The notes beneath the pieces were generated by a model, which searched no databases, was not told the origin of the DNA, and was given only the letters and a program-made list of their open reading frames with translations. DNA of 64,000 nt, from assembly GCF_011308835.1 (NCBI RefSeq), contig NZ_JAAOHY010000010.1:1-64000 (forward strand), written 5' to 3'. This stretch comes from Paracoccus xiamenensis (GTDB taxonomy: Bacteria; Pseudomonadota; Alphaproteobacteria; Rhodobacterales; Rhodobacteraceae). Shown in pieces: positions 34,712 through 43,943 of this stretch (position 1 is the first letter of the stretch; each line of letters opens with the position of its first letter). Made by a program: the position numbers and the translations under genes.

Positions 34712-35057
34712 CGCGCGACCCGGTCAGCCGGGCGATGGCGGTAAAGGTCAGCGCGCCCGCCCCGATGGCGAGGACGGTCGAAACGCTGACCGCCAGCGCC
34801 AGCCCGACCCCGTGTTGCGACAGCACCGGCAGATGGGCGATCACGCCGACGCCGGCGGGCACGAAGAACAGGGACAGATTGGCCAGAACCGATTTTGTAA
34901 CCGGTCGCAGCATGTCGGCAAGCCGCGGCCGCAGCATGCAGGCGCCGACCAGCAGCACCAGCCCCATGACGGGGCCCGGCAATGGCAGATCCAGCCCGCG
35001 CGAGGCGATCTCGCCTGCAAGCTGAAAGCACAGAATGATGGTCAGGGCCGGGATCAT
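34704..35057 (-). CDS. lrgA: CidA/LrgA family protein
   Basis: A 117-residue holin-like membrane protein of four helices. It starts MIPALTIILCFQLAGEIASRGLDLPLPGPVMGLVLL, the family signature with the GPVMG turn, and has ANLSLFFVPAGVGVI in the middle. It heads the lrgA-lrgB-femAB operon. No LytSR two-component regulator is visible nearby. Confidence 0.95.
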   Translation of the reverse strand: MIPALTIILCFQLAGEIASRGLDLPLPGPVMGLVLLVGACMLRPRLADMLRPVTKSVLANLSLFFVPAGVGVIAHLPVLSQHGVGLALAVSVSTVLAIGAGALTFTAIARLTGSRDD

Positions 35058-35309
35058 GCGGCGAAGTTATGCGCCTTCGCCGTCCCTGACCAGAGGGGCA
35101 GCCATGCAGCTGCCGACAGGCAGCCATGCGACGACTGCGCCATGCGGCGTTGCGCGGAGGGCGTGCAGCGGGATCTTGTGAGGCCGCAAAAATCTTGGGG
35201 ATATGTCGCGCGCGGCCGCTATATCTTGCGGTTTCAGTTGACTTGGACGGCTCCGCTTTGGAAAATCGGGCAAAACAGAACCGATTCCGGGGTAACGGGG
35301 GCAGCGCGC
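35058..35309. other. Divergent intergenic region, lrgA to smc
   Basis: About 250 nt between divergent genes; it must hold promoters for both. An 11-bp direct repeat GGCAGCCATGC occurs at 35097-35107 and 35119-35129. A possible smc -35 is TTGACT near 35238, without a convincing -10. No small ORF looks real. Confidence 0.4.
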
Positions 35310-38300
35310 GTGAAATTCGACCGGCTCAGGCTGAATGGCTTTAAATCCTTCGTGGATCCTACCGATCTGGTTATCCGCGAGGGGCTGACCGGCGTGGTCG
35401 GCCCGAACGGTTGCGGCAAGTCGAACCTGCTGGAGGCGCTGCGCTGGGTCATGGGCGAGAACCGGCCAAGCGCGATGCGCGGCGGCGGGATGGAGGACGT
35501 GATCTTCGCCGGCACCTCGCGGCGCGGCGCGCGCGCGCATGCCGAGGTGACGCTGACCATCGACAACCGCGAACGTCTGGCTCCGGCAGGGGTGAACGAT
35601 CAGGACGGCATCGACATCGTGCGCCGAATCACCCGCGACGCCGGCTCTGCCTACAAGATCAACGGCAAGGATGTACGCGCCCGCGACGTGCAGATGCTGT
35701 TCGCGGATGCCTCGACCGGGGCGCATTCGCCGGCGCTGGTCCGGCAGGGGCAGATTTCCGAACTGATCAACGCCAAGCCCAAGGCGCGCCGTCGGATTCT
35801 GGAAGAAGCTGCCGGGATTTCCGGCCTGTATGCCCGCCGGCACGAGGCGGAACTGAAGCTGAACGGTGCGGAAACCAACCTGACGCGGGTTGATGACACG
35901 CTGGATCAACTGGCGACGCAGGCGGCGTCGCTGTCGCGTCAGGCCCGTGCGGCGGCGAAATACCGCGAAATCGGTGCGGCGCTGCGGCTGGCCGAAGGCG
36001 TCCTGCTGTATCGCCGCTGGGCCGAGGCGGATCAGGCGCGAGAGGCGGCGCTGGAGGCGTTGCGCGAGGCGGTGAAATCCGCGGCGGACGCCGAAGCCGC
36101 CGCGAAAAAGGCGTTGGGCGCGCGCGAAACTGCCGAAGCGGCGCTGCCTCCGCTGCGCGAGGAGGAGCAGATCGCCGCTGCCCTGCTGTCGCGGGCCGTT
36201 GTCGACCGCGAGGCGCTGGACGAGGCCGAGGCGCGGGCCGAGGCCGCCATCGTGCAATTGCGCGCGCGCATCACCCAACTGGCGCGCGACATCGACCGCG
36301 AAGGCCAGCTGAATCGCGACGCGGCCGAGGTTGTGGAACGGCTGGGCTGGGAAAAGCGCGAGTTGGAAAAGGCCGGGCAGGGGCACGAAGACAAGCAGGC
36401 GCAGGCGGGTTTCGCTGCCGATGAAGCCGCCGAAGTCCTGCGCGAGGTCGAGGCCAAGCTGGCCGAACTGACCGACGAATCGGCGCGTCTGGCCGCGCAG
36501 GCCCAATCGGCAGAGCGGCTGGTCGCCGATCTGACCGCCATGCGTGACCGTGCCGAACGTGCGGCGAGTGAGTCAGAGGCCAATGTCGCGCGCGCCGATG
36601 CGGCCGGCGCCGAGGCCGAAGCTGCCCTGCAAGGCGCCGAGGCCGCCCAACAGGACGCCGCCGCCGCCGCCGACGGGGCCGAGGAGGCGCTTGCCGAAGC
36701 CGAGGCCATCCGTGCCGAGGCTGAAACCACCGAGGCCGCGACCCGCGCCCTGCGTTCCGAACAAGAAGGCGAGGCGAGCGCCTTGCGCGCCGAGATGACG
36801 GCGCTGGAAAAGCTGGTGGCGCGTGGTGCCGGGGACGGCACCGCGCTGCTGGATCAGGTTCGGGTGACGAAGGGCTATGAAATCGCTTTGGGCGCGGCCT
36901 TGGGCGATGACCTTTCGGTCGGGCTGGCCGGGGAAGGCTCTGGCTGGGCGGCTCTGCCGGGTTACGACGACGCCGCACCCCTGCCGGCGGGCGCGACGCC
37001 GCTGTCGGCGCAGGTGTCGGGGCCGGCGGTTCTGATGCGCCGGCTGCCTCAGATCGGCATTGCCGGCAGCGCGGCTGAGGCGGTCGCGATGCAGCTCGCG
37101 TTGCGGCCCGGCCAGCGGCTGGTGACGCGCGACGGCGGGTTGTGGCGCTGGGACGGGATGCGGGTGCTGCCGGGCGAGGCGTCCTCGGCCGCGGCGCGGC
37201 ATCTGGAGCAGGTGAACCGGTTGGCGGAACTGCGCGGCCAATCGGATGAGGCCGCTGCACGGGCAGCGGAAGCCGTTGCAGCCCATGACGCGGCGCGCGC
37301 GGCGCTGAACGCGGCGGGGCAGGCCGAAAAATCCGCGCGCGAAGCCCGGCGCGACGCCGAACGGGCGCTGTCGGATGCGGCACGCGCGGAGACGCGGGCC
37401 GAAAGCGACCTGTCGCTTGCCCGCGCCCGGTCCGAATCCGCCAGTGCTGAACTGGCGCGCCATGCCGCCGATGCCGGCGACGCGCGGGCGCGTCTGGCCG
37501 AGGCGCAGCGCGCGTTGGCGGCCTTGCCCGATCGTGGCGCGGCGGCGGCGGCGGTCGAGTCCGCGAAAACCGGGGTCGAGGCGGCGCGCATCGCCACCAT
37601 GACCCGGCGTGGCCTGCTGGACGAATTGCGGCGCGAGGCGAATGCCCGCACCCGCCGCCTGCAGGAAATCGCCAAGGAAGAATCGGGCTGGAAGCTGCGG
37701 CTGGAACAGGCGGGCACACGCGCCGCCGAGTTGGAAGACCGTCGTGCCGCAACCGAGGACGAACTGGCCGGGGCCGAGGATCAGCCGGCGCTTCTGGCGG
37801 AAAAGCGCGACCAGCTGCGCGACGCCGAAGAAGCGGCAGGCAGCCGCCTGACCCGTGCCCGTGTGGCCCTGGCCGAAGCCGAGGATGTGCTGCGCGCCGC
37901 CGCCATGACCGAACGCGACGCTGAACGTGCAGCCTCGGAATCGCGCGAGACCCGCGCCGCCCGCGAGGCCCGCGCCGAGGCCGCCCGCGAAACCGAAGCC
38001 GCCGCCCGCGCCCGTATCTTCGAGGAAGTCGAGACCACCCCGGACGCCCTGCGCGAATCGCTGGGCGAGGTGGAGTTGACCGGCTCCGCGACCCAGCTGG
38101 AAGACGAGATCGCCCGGCTGCGCGCCGCCCGCGACGGGCTTGGCCCCGTCAACCTGCGCGCCGACGAGGACAAGCGCGAGTTGGAGGATGAGCGCGACAA
38201 GCTGGCCACCGACAAGGCCGATCTGGAAGAGGCGATCCGCAAGCTGCGCGCCGGGATCGGCAGCCTGAACCGTGAGGGGCGCGAGCGCCTGTTGGCCGCC

Positions 38301-38759
38301 TTCGATACTGTGAACAGCAATTTCACCGCGCTGTTTACCCATCTGTTCGGCGGTGGCGAGGCCAAGCTGGTGCTGGTCGAATCCGACGATCCGCTGGATG
38401 CCGGCCTTGAAATCATGTGCCAGCCGCCGGGCAAGAAACTGTCGACGCTGTCGCTGCTGTCTGGGGGCGAACAGACGCTGACGGCGCTGGCGCTGATCTT
38501 CGCGGTGTTTCTGGCCAATCCGGCGCCGATCTGCGTGCTGGACGAGGTCGACGCGCCGCTGGACGACGCCAATGTCGGCCGTTTCTGCGACCTTCTTGAC
38601 GAGATGACCCGCCGCACGGACACCCGCTTTCTGGTCATCACCCACCACGCCGTGACCATGGCGCGGATGGACCGGCTGTTTGGCGTGACCATGATCGAAC
38701 AGGGCGTCAGTCAGCTGGTCAGCGTCGATCTGAAACGGGCCGAGCAGTTGGTGGCGTGA
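35310..38759 (+). CDS. smc: Chromosome segregation protein SMC
   Basis: A 1149-residue SMC ATPase that folds and segregates the chromosome with ScpA and ScpB. Walker A GPNGCGKSN is at 31-39, the hinge lies around residues 510-630 (YEIALGAALGDDLSVGL and onward), two long Ala/Glu/Arg-rich coiled coils flank it, the signature LSGGEQ is at 1050-1055 and Walker B CVLDEVDAPLDD includes Asp1078-Glu1079. The GTG at 35310 gives the standard start KFDRLRLNGFKSFVDPT; the frame is open about 500 nt further upstream but that part overlaps lrgAB. scpA/B are not here. Confidence 0.96.
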   Translation: MKFDRLRLNGFKSFVDPTDLVIREGLTGVVGPNGCGKSNLLEALRWVMGENRPSAMRGGGMEDVIFAGTSRRGARAHAEVTLTIDNRERLAPAGVNDQDGIDIVRRITRDAGSAYKINGKDVRARDVQMLFADASTGAHSPALVRQGQISELINAKPKARRRILEEAAGISGLYARRHEAELKLNGAETNLTRVDDTLDQLATQAASLSRQARAAAKYREIGAALRLAEGVLLYRRWAEADQAREAALEALREAVKSAADAEAAAKKALGARETAEAALPPLREEEQIAAALLSRAVVDREALDEAEARAEAAIVQLRARITQLARDIDREGQLNRDAAEVVERLGWEKRELEKAGQGHEDKQAQAGFAADEAAEVLREVEAKLAELTDESARLAAQAQSAERLVADLTAMRDRAERAASESEANVARADAAGAEAEAALQGAEAAQQDAAAAADGAEEALAEAEAIRAEAETTEAATRALRSEQEGEASALRAEMTALEKLVARGAGDGTALLDQVRVTKGYEIALGAALGDDLSVGLAGEGSGWAALPGYDDAAPLPAGATPLSAQVSGPAVLMRRLPQIGIAGSAAEAVAMQLALRPGQRLVTRDGGLWRWDGMRVLPGEASSAAARHLEQVNRLAELRGQSDEAAARAAEAVAAHDAARAALNAAGQAEKSAREARRDAERALSDAARAETRAESDLSLARARSESASAELARHAADAGDARARLAEAQRALAALPDRGAAAAAVESAKTGVEAARIATMTRRGLLDELRREANARTRRLQEIAKEESGWKLRLEQAGTRAAELEDRRAATEDELAGAEDQPALLAEKRDQLRDAEEAAGSRLTRARVALAEAEDVLRAAAMTERDAERAASESRETRAAREARAEAARETEAAARARIFEEVETTPDALRESLGEVELTGSATQLEDEIARLRAARDGLGPVNLRADEDKRELEDERDKLATDKADLEEAIRKLRAGIGSLNREGRERLLAAFDTVNSNFTALFTHLFGGGEAKLVLVESDDPLDAGLEIMCQPPGKKLSTLSLLSGGEQTLTALALIFAVFLANPAPICVLDEVDAPLDDANVGRFCDLLDEMTRRTDTRFLVITHHAVTMARMDRLFGVTMIEQGVSQLVSVDLKRAEQLVA

Positions 38760-38769
38760 TCCGTCGGCG

Positions 38770-39636
38770 TTATTCCTCAGCCATTGCCGAAAGTTCCGCG
38801 CGGGCGGCCTCGGCAATCTGAAGGTCGATGGCGGCATTGGGGTCGTCATCGGCGATGAACCATGCCGCCGACAGCCCGGTCCAGGCGAGGATCCACTGCA
38901 GCAGCCGCCGCCTCTCCAGTCCGGCGGCCTCGCAGACCACGGCCAGCCGGCGCTGAAAGACGCCGTGCCGGGTCGCCATCGGCTGCGAGGGGTCCGACAG
39001 GTCGGGATTGGTGAAGATATTGGCGAAGTCGAAGCCGCGTTCCCCGCGCAGGCCGTGCGGGTCAATGGCCAGCCAGCCACTCGCCCCGAAATCCAGGATA
39101 TTGTCGTGATGCAGATCGCCATGCAGCACCACCTGATCGCGGGGCGCGGCCAGCAGGGTCGACGCCGTTGCCCATGCCGCAGCCAACAGGCCACCATGAC
39201 GGGCGGCGGCCGTTTCCAGATCGCGAAACCATACGCTCAGCGGCATTAAATCTGGCGGATTGGGCCTTGCTTGATGCAAATGACGGGCGGTTTCGCAGAT
39301 GATCCTGCTGGCCCGATCGTCCTCGGCCCCGCGCGCCATGGCGGATAACGCGCGCGTGCCCTCGGCGCGTGCCAGCAGCAATGCACCCCCGTCGCGGTTC
39401 AGGACCGGCGCGGCGCCGCTGCCTGCCCACCAAGCCATGACCGCAGCGCCGCGGATCTCATCGGGTTGGGCGGTCAGCTTCAGCATCGCCGGGCGACCTG
39501 CCTGCCGCACTGGCATCAGCCGCGCGTGATGGGTGGCAAATTCCGGCCCGTCGGGCCGAAGTTGCCAGCGGACCAGCCACGGGGCCAGCGAGGGCGGCAC
39601 GGGATGGGGCACGATTTTCCTGCGATCCAGTTGCAT
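38770..39636 (-). CDS. APH(6)-like aminoglycoside/hydroxyurea phosphotransferase homologue
   Basis: A 288-residue kinase-fold protein of the streptomycin 6-kinase/hydroxyurea phosphotransferase family. The catalytic loop is VVLHGDLHHDNIL, with the Asp of HGDLHHDN as catalytic base, and the Mg-binding region is IDPHGLRGERGFDFANIF. The N-terminal APAMLKLT-like segment (PAMLKL) supplies the nucleotide-binding Lys. Family members phosphorylate streptomycin, but chromosomal homologues often have no proven resistance role. It converges on smc with a 10-nt gap and has no mobile genes nearby. Confidence 0.85.
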   Translation of the reverse strand: MQLDRRKIVPHPVPPSLAPWLVRWQLRPDGPEFATHHARLMPVRQAGRPAMLKLTAQPDEIRGAAVMAWWAGSGAAPVLNRDGGALLLARAEGTRALSAMARGAEDDRASRIICETARHLHQARPNPPDLMPLSVWFRDLETAAARHGGLLAAAWATASTLLAAPRDQVVLHGDLHHDNILDFGASGWLAIDPHGLRGERGFDFANIFTNPDLSDPSQPMATRHGVFQRRLAVVCEAAGLERRRLLQWILAWTGLSAAWFIADDDPNAAIDLQIAEAARAELSAMAEE

Positions 39637-39714
39637 TTCGCATCATGGCTGCGACACTTGCGGCCATGAAACAATAGGCATAGCTCAAATCCGATATTTC
39701 TGAAGGACAGTGCC

Positions 39715-40278
39715 ATGAAACTGAACGTCATCATCACCAGCACCCGCCCCGGCCGCAATGGCGAGCCGGTCGGCAACTGGTTCTACGACTACGCCAAGGC
39801 CCATCCGGGTGCCTTTGACGAGGTGATCCTGTCCGACCTGGCCGAAATCGGCCTGCCGCTGCTGGACGAGCCCCATCACCCCCGCGCCAAGAAATATCAG
39901 CACGAGCATACCAAAAACTGGTCGCGCATTGTCGACGGCTCGGACGCGTTTGTCTTTGTGCTGCCGGAATACAACTATGCTCCGCCGCCCAGCTTCTTCA
40001 ACGCCATCGACTATCTGGCGCTGGAATGGAATTACAAGCCGGCGGGATTCGTGTCCTATGGCGGCATCTCGGGCGGGATGCGCTCGACCCAGGGCGCGAA
40101 AGAGATCCTGACGACGGTCAAGGTGGTTCCGGTGCTGGAACAGGTCGCTGTGCCGATGGTCTTCGACTATCTGAAGGACGGCGCATTCGCCGCGCCGCAG
40201 ATCGTGCAGGACAGTGCCGATGTGATGATCGCGGAACTTGGCCGCTGGGCCGCCGCGTTGAAACCGATGCGCGGATAA
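39715..40278 (+). CDS. NADPH-dependent FMN reductase family protein
   Basis: A 187-residue flavodoxin-fold oxidoreductase. It starts KLNVIITSTRPGRNGEPVGNWF, with the FMN phosphate-binding STRPGR loop; PEYNYAPPPSFFNAIDYL is the family mid-block and GFVSYGGISGGMRSTQ the second flavin loop. It reduces FMN or quinone-like substrates with NAD(P)H. GAAGGA is 7 nt before the ATG. A hairpin follows the stop. Confidence 0.92.
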   Translation: MKLNVIITSTRPGRNGEPVGNWFYDYAKAHPGAFDEVILSDLAEIGLPLLDEPHHPRAKKYQHEHTKNWSRIVDGSDAFVFVLPEYNYAPPPSFFNAIDYLALEWNYKPAGFVSYGGISGGMRSTQGAKEILTTVKVVPVLEQVAVPMVFDYLKDGAFAAPQIVQDSADVMIAELGRWAAALKPMRG

Positions 40279-40292
40279 TGGCCTTCGACAAG

Positions 40293-40326
40293 CGCGCCGA
40301 TCCGTCCTAGGATCGGCGCGAATTTC
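40293..40326 (+). terminator. Hairpin after the FMN reductase gene
   Basis: A perfect 11-bp stem (40293-40303 with 40310-40320, CGCGCCGATCC) has a 6-nt loop and the modest tail AATTTCTT. It separates this gene from the ridA operon. Confidence 0.7.
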
Positions 40327-40341
40327 TTGACGGAGCCGGAA

Positions 40342-40797
40342 ATGTCCCACGATGCCCGCCTGAGCGCCCTGAACATCACCCTGCCGGACGCCCCTGCACC
40401 TGCGGCAAACTATGTGCCCTATGTCCGGTCGGGCAATCTTCTGTATGTGTCGGGCCAGATTTCGGCCGGGCCGGACGGCCCGATCAAGGGCCGGCTTGGC
40501 GATGATCTTGACGTGGCCGCCGGCGCAGCAGCCGCCCGAAACTGCGGTCTGGCGCTGCTGGCGCAGGCGCGCGCGGCGCTCGGCTCGCTTGATCAGGTGG
40601 TGCGGGTGGTGAAGCTGGGCGCTTTCGTCTGTTCCAGCAATGACTTCACCGACCAGCCTGAGGTCGTGAACGGCTGTTCGGACCTGATGGTCGAAGTCTT
40701 CGGCGAAGCGGGCCGCCATGCCCGCGCTGCCGTGTCGGTCAATGCGCTGCCGCGCGGTGTGGCCGTGGAAATCGAGGCAATCTTCGAGGTGGCATGA
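40342..40797 (+). CDS. RidA family protein
   Basis: A 151-residue YjgF/YER057c/UK114-type protein. It has the typical NYVPYVRSGNLLYVSGQIS start, LDQVVRVVKLGAFVCSSNDFTDQPEVVNG, and ends RAAVSVNALPRGVAVEIEAIFEVA, where the Arg and Glu line the active site. RidA deaminates reactive enamines and imines. It is of the longer subfamily (about 150 residues). The ATG at 40342 has GGAG 6 nt before it. It overlaps the next gene by ATGA. Confidence 0.93.
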   Translation: MSHDARLSALNITLPDAPAPAANYVPYVRSGNLLYVSGQISAGPDGPIKGRLGDDLDVAAGAAAARNCGLALLAQARAALGSLDQVVRVVKLGAFVCSSNDFTDQPEVVNGCSDLMVEVFGEAGRHARAAVSVNALPRGVAVEIEAIFEVA

Positions 40798-41543
40798 TGG
40801 CTCTGCATCCCGATTTCACCCGTCTTCCGATCGCCCATCGCGGCCTGCATTCGCCCGGTGTGCCCGAAAATTCGCTGGCGGCATTCCGTGCGGCCATCGC
40901 CGCCGGCTACGGGATCGAGCTGGACGTCCAGCCCTCGGCCGAGGGCACGCCGATGGTGTTCCACGACTATGACCTGACGCGGATGTGCGGGGACGAGGGC
41001 TATATCGCCGACCGCGACGCCGAAGATCTGGCCGAATTGCGGTTGCTGGACACCGATGAGGGTATCCCCTCGCTGGTTGAGGTCCTGCGCGAGGTCGCGG
41101 GCCGTGTCCCGCTGCTGATCGAGATCAAGGACCAGGACGGCCGGCTGGGCCGCAATATCGGTGAATTGCAGAACCGTGTGGCGGCGGCGCTGTCGGCCTA
41201 TGACGGCCCGGTGGCGGTCATGTCCTTCAACCCGCATACCGTCGCCGCCTTCGGCAAGGCGGCGCCCGAGGTGACGCGCGGGCTGACCAGCTGCGACTAT
41301 CCCAAGGAAGACTGGCCGATGCTGGACGATGACGACCGCGCCCGACTGGCGCGGCTGGAAGACTATCCGGCCTCGGGTGCTGAATTCCTGTCGCATCATT
41401 GGCGCGATCTGGACAATCCGGCGGTCACCGCCCTGGCGGCGCAGGGCGTTCCGGTGCTGTGCTGGACCATCCGCTCGGCCGCCGAAGAAGCCGAGGCCCG
41501 CAAGCTGGCGAACGGCATAACCTTCGAAAACTATTCCGCCTGA
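40794..41543 (+). CDS. Glycerophosphodiester phosphodiesterase family protein
   Basis: A 249-residue GDPD TIM barrel. The metal and catalytic motifs are PIAHRGLHSPGVPENSLAAF (HRG and ENS), GIELDVQPSAEGTPMVFHDYDLTRM (ELD and HD), and LLIEIKDQ. It cleaves glycerophosphodiesters from phospholipid turnover to glycerol 3-phosphate and an alcohol. No signal peptide, so cytoplasmic. Start could be the first ATG (40794) or the next one at 40797. It overlaps both neighbours, RidA and zapE. Confidence 0.94.
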   Translation: MMALHPDFTRLPIAHRGLHSPGVPENSLAAFRAAIAAGYGIELDVQPSAEGTPMVFHDYDLTRMCGDEGYIADRDAEDLAELRLLDTDEGIPSLVEVLREVAGRVPLLIEIKDQDGRLGRNIGELQNRVAAALSAYDGPVAVMSFNPHTVAAFGKAAPEVTRGLTSCDYPKEDWPMLDDDDRARLARLEDYPASGAEFLSHHWRDLDNPAVTALAAQGVPVLCWTIRSAAEEAEARKLANGITFENYSA

Positions 41544-42655
41544 TGGTCACGGTCACTGAACTTTACGACGCCCGTGTCGCTGACGGGCGGTTGAAGGACG
41601 ATGCGGCGCAGCGCGCGGTCCTGCCGGAAATGGACAAGATTGTGGCCGGCCTGACCGAAGCCGCGCCTGCCGCGAAACCGGGTGGCTGGCGGCGGCTTTT
41701 CGGCGGTGCGTCCGAACCCGCCGCCCCGGGGCCGCGCGGGCTGTATCTGTGGGGCGGCGTTGGGCGCGGCAAGTCGATGTTGATGGACCTGCTGATGGAG
41801 GCGGCCCCCATCACCGCCAAGCGCCGGGTGCATTTCCACGAATTCATGCAGGAAATTCAGGCCGGGCTGCACGCTGCCCGCCAGCGCGGCGATCAGGACA
41901 CCGTCCGCCCGGTGGCCGAGGCGGTGGCCGCCAAGGCCCGGCTTTTGTGCTTTGACGAGATGCAGGTCACCGACATTGCCGATGCGATGATTGTCGGCCG
42001 CCTGTTCGAGGTGCTGTTCGAACGCGGCACCTGCATCGTCACCACCTCGAACCGGGTGCCAGAGGATCTGTACAAGAACGGCCTCAATCGCCAGCTTTTC
42101 CTGCCTTTCATCGCCCTGATCCGCAACCGGATGGAGGTCTTCGCCCTCGACAGCCCGCGCGATCACCGGCAGGGGCGCAGGCCGGGCGAACAGGTCTGGT
42201 TCAGCCCGCTCAATCGCGAAAGCCGCGCCGCCGTGGATGCTGCCTGGACCGAGTTGACCGATGGCCAGGCGGTCGCGCCGCTGCAATTGCAGGTGCAGGG
42301 CCGCGAGGTCGAGATTCCGGCCCATGCCGGTCGTCTGGGCCGGGCTGGTTTCTGGGATCTGTGCGGCAGGCCATTGGGACCGGCCGATTATCTGGCAGTG
42401 GCCCAGGCGCTGGATGTGCTGGTGATTGACGATATTCCGCTGCTGTCATCGTCGAATTTCAACGAGGCCAAGCGCTTCGTCACCTTGATTGATGCGCTAT
42501 ACGAGGCGAAGGTCCGCGTCATCGCCTCGGCCGCTGCCGAACCAGAGCGGCTTTACGTCGAAGGCGAGGGCAGCTTCGAATTCGAGCGCACCGCCTCGCG
42601 CCTGCGCGAGATGCAGGATGCAACATGGGGCGCCGAAGGGGCCGCGCCGGCCTAG
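41543..42655 (+). CDS. zapE: Cell division protein ZapE (AFG1-like ATPase)
   Basis: A 370-residue AFG1/ZapE family P-loop ATPase. Walker A is GGVGRGKSMLMD, then HFHEFMQEIQAGLH, Walker B LLCFDEMQVTDIADAMI, and IVTTSNRVPEDLYKNGLNRQLFLPFI. The C-terminal DDIPLLSSSNFNEAKRFVTLIDALYE block is typical. In E. coli ZapE acts on FtsZ during division; mitochondrial AFG1 handles misfolded proteins. Its ATG overlaps the GDPD stop as TGATG. The gene converges on folC with a 4-nt overlap. Confidence 0.95.
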   Translation: MVTVTELYDARVADGRLKDDAAQRAVLPEMDKIVAGLTEAAPAAKPGGWRRLFGGASEPAAPGPRGLYLWGGVGRGKSMLMDLLMEAAPITAKRRVHFHEFMQEIQAGLHAARQRGDQDTVRPVAEAVAAKARLLCFDEMQVTDIADAMIVGRLFEVLFERGTCIVTTSNRVPEDLYKNGLNRQLFLPFIALIRNRMEVFALDSPRDHRQGRRPGEQVWFSPLNRESRAAVDAAWTELTDGQAVAPLQLQVQGREVEIPAHAGRLGRAGFWDLCGRPLGPADYLAVAQALDVLVIDDIPLLSSSNFNEAKRFVTLIDALYEAKVRVIASAAAEPERLYVEGEGSFEFERTASRLREMQDATWGAEGAAPA

Positions 42656-43926
42656 CCGTTTTCGCGCAGCACCATCCCCGCCAGATACAGCGACCCGCAG
42701 ATCAACAGCCGCGCGCCCGGATGGGCGGCGGCCAGATCCGCCACCGCGCTGCCCGGATCGGGGGCGGTGGTCGCGGCCAGGCCGACCGACAGGGCGCTGT
42801 CGCGGGTGGCCTCGGCGGGCAGGGTGTTGGCCTCGCCGGGGATCGACACGGCGGTCAGGCTTTGCGCCTGCCGGGCAAGGGGACGCAGGTAACCGGCGAC
42901 ATCCTTGGTGTTCAGCATCCCGCAGATCAGATGTGTGGGCTTTCGCGCCATGCCGGCCAGCGTCGCGGCCACGGCTTCTCCACCCGCGGGGTTGTGGCCA
43001 CCGTCCAGCCACAGCTCGCAACCATGGGCGGCGGCGATGTCGACCAGCGGCCCATGCTTCAGCCGCTGCATCCGGGCCGGCCATTCGGCGCGGGTGACGG
43101 CGGCCTGCGCCTCGGTCGCGCCGAAGCCGAGCGCGCGCAGGGCGGCGATGGCGGTGCCCGCATTGTCGATCTGATGCGGGCCGGGCAGGTTCGGGCGGGG
43201 CAGGTCGATCAGCCCGTGATCGTCCTGAAAGATCATCCCGTCCGCTTCCGGCGCGACCTGCCACTGCTGACCATAGGCGATGATCGGCGCACCAAGGCGC
43301 GCGGCGCGATCCTCGATCACCGCCAGCGCCTCGTCTTGCTGCCGGGCGATGACGACCGGCACCCGGCGCTTGAGGATGCCGGCTTTCTCGCCGGCGATTT
43401 CGGGCAGAGTCTCGCCCAGATATTGGGTGTGGTCGACGCTGACCGGGGTGATGATGGTCAGGGCCGGCTGTGCAACGACATTGGTCGCGTCCAGACGCCC
43501 GCCAAGGCCGACTTCCAGCAGCGTGTAATCGGCAGGCGTACGGGCAAAGGCCAGAAAGGCGGCGGCGGTGGTCAGTTCGAAAAAGGTGATCGGGCGGTTG
43601 GCGTTGACGTCTTCGATCTCGGTCAGGATGGACGACAATTCGGGTTCCGGGATCAGGTCGCCCGCCAGCCGGATGCGTTCATGGAACCGCGCCAGATGCG
43701 GTGAGGTATAGGCGTGGACGCGCTTGCCCGCGGCCTCCAACCCGGCGCGGATCATCGCCTGGGTCGAGCCCTTGCCGTTGGTGCCGGCGATATGGATCAC
43801 CGACGGCAGCCGGTCCTGCGGATTGCCCAGATCGTCCAGCAGCCGCAGCATCCGGTCCAGCGACAGGTCGATGATCTTCGGGTGCAGCCCCATCACCCGC
43901 TGCAGGATAGCGTCCGAATCGTCCAT
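42652..43926 (-). CDS. folC: Bifunctional folylpolyglutamate/dihydrofolate synthase
   Basis: A 424-residue Mur-ligase-like enzyme that adds glutamate to dihydropteroate and to folates. The P-loop is HIAGTNGKGST, followed by YTSPHLARFHERI, LLEVGLGGRLDATN, and SVDHTQYLGETLPEIAGEKAGI; the C-terminal domain has LWLDGGHNPAGGEA. It follows accD after 17 nt on the same strand, the widespread accD-folC arrangement. Confidence 0.97.
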   Translation of the reverse strand: MDDSDAILQRVMGLHPKIIDLSLDRMLRLLDDLGNPQDRLPSVIHIAGTNGKGSTQAMIRAGLEAAGKRVHAYTSPHLARFHERIRLAGDLIPEPELSSILTEIEDVNANRPITFFELTTAAAFLAFARTPADYTLLEVGLGGRLDATNVVAQPALTIITPVSVDHTQYLGETLPEIAGEKAGILKRRVPVVIARQQDEALAVIEDRAARLGAPIIAYGQQWQVAPEADGMIFQDDHGLIDLPRPNLPGPHQIDNAGTAIAALRALGFGATEAQAAVTRAEWPARMQRLKHGPLVDIAAAHGCELWLDGGHNPAGGEAVAATLAGMARKPTHLICGMLNTKDVAGYLRPLARQAQSLTAVSIPGEANTLPAEATRDSALSVGLAATTAPDPGSAVADLAAAHPGARLLICGSLYLAGMVLRENG

Positions 43927-43943
43927 GCCGAAGCGCTTGGCCC

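Noticed and set aside
34812..35309. Upstream extension of the smc frame by 166 codons
   Set aside because: It overlaps lrgA and lrgB on the other strand, and the conserved SMC N-terminus begins at the GTG at 35310.
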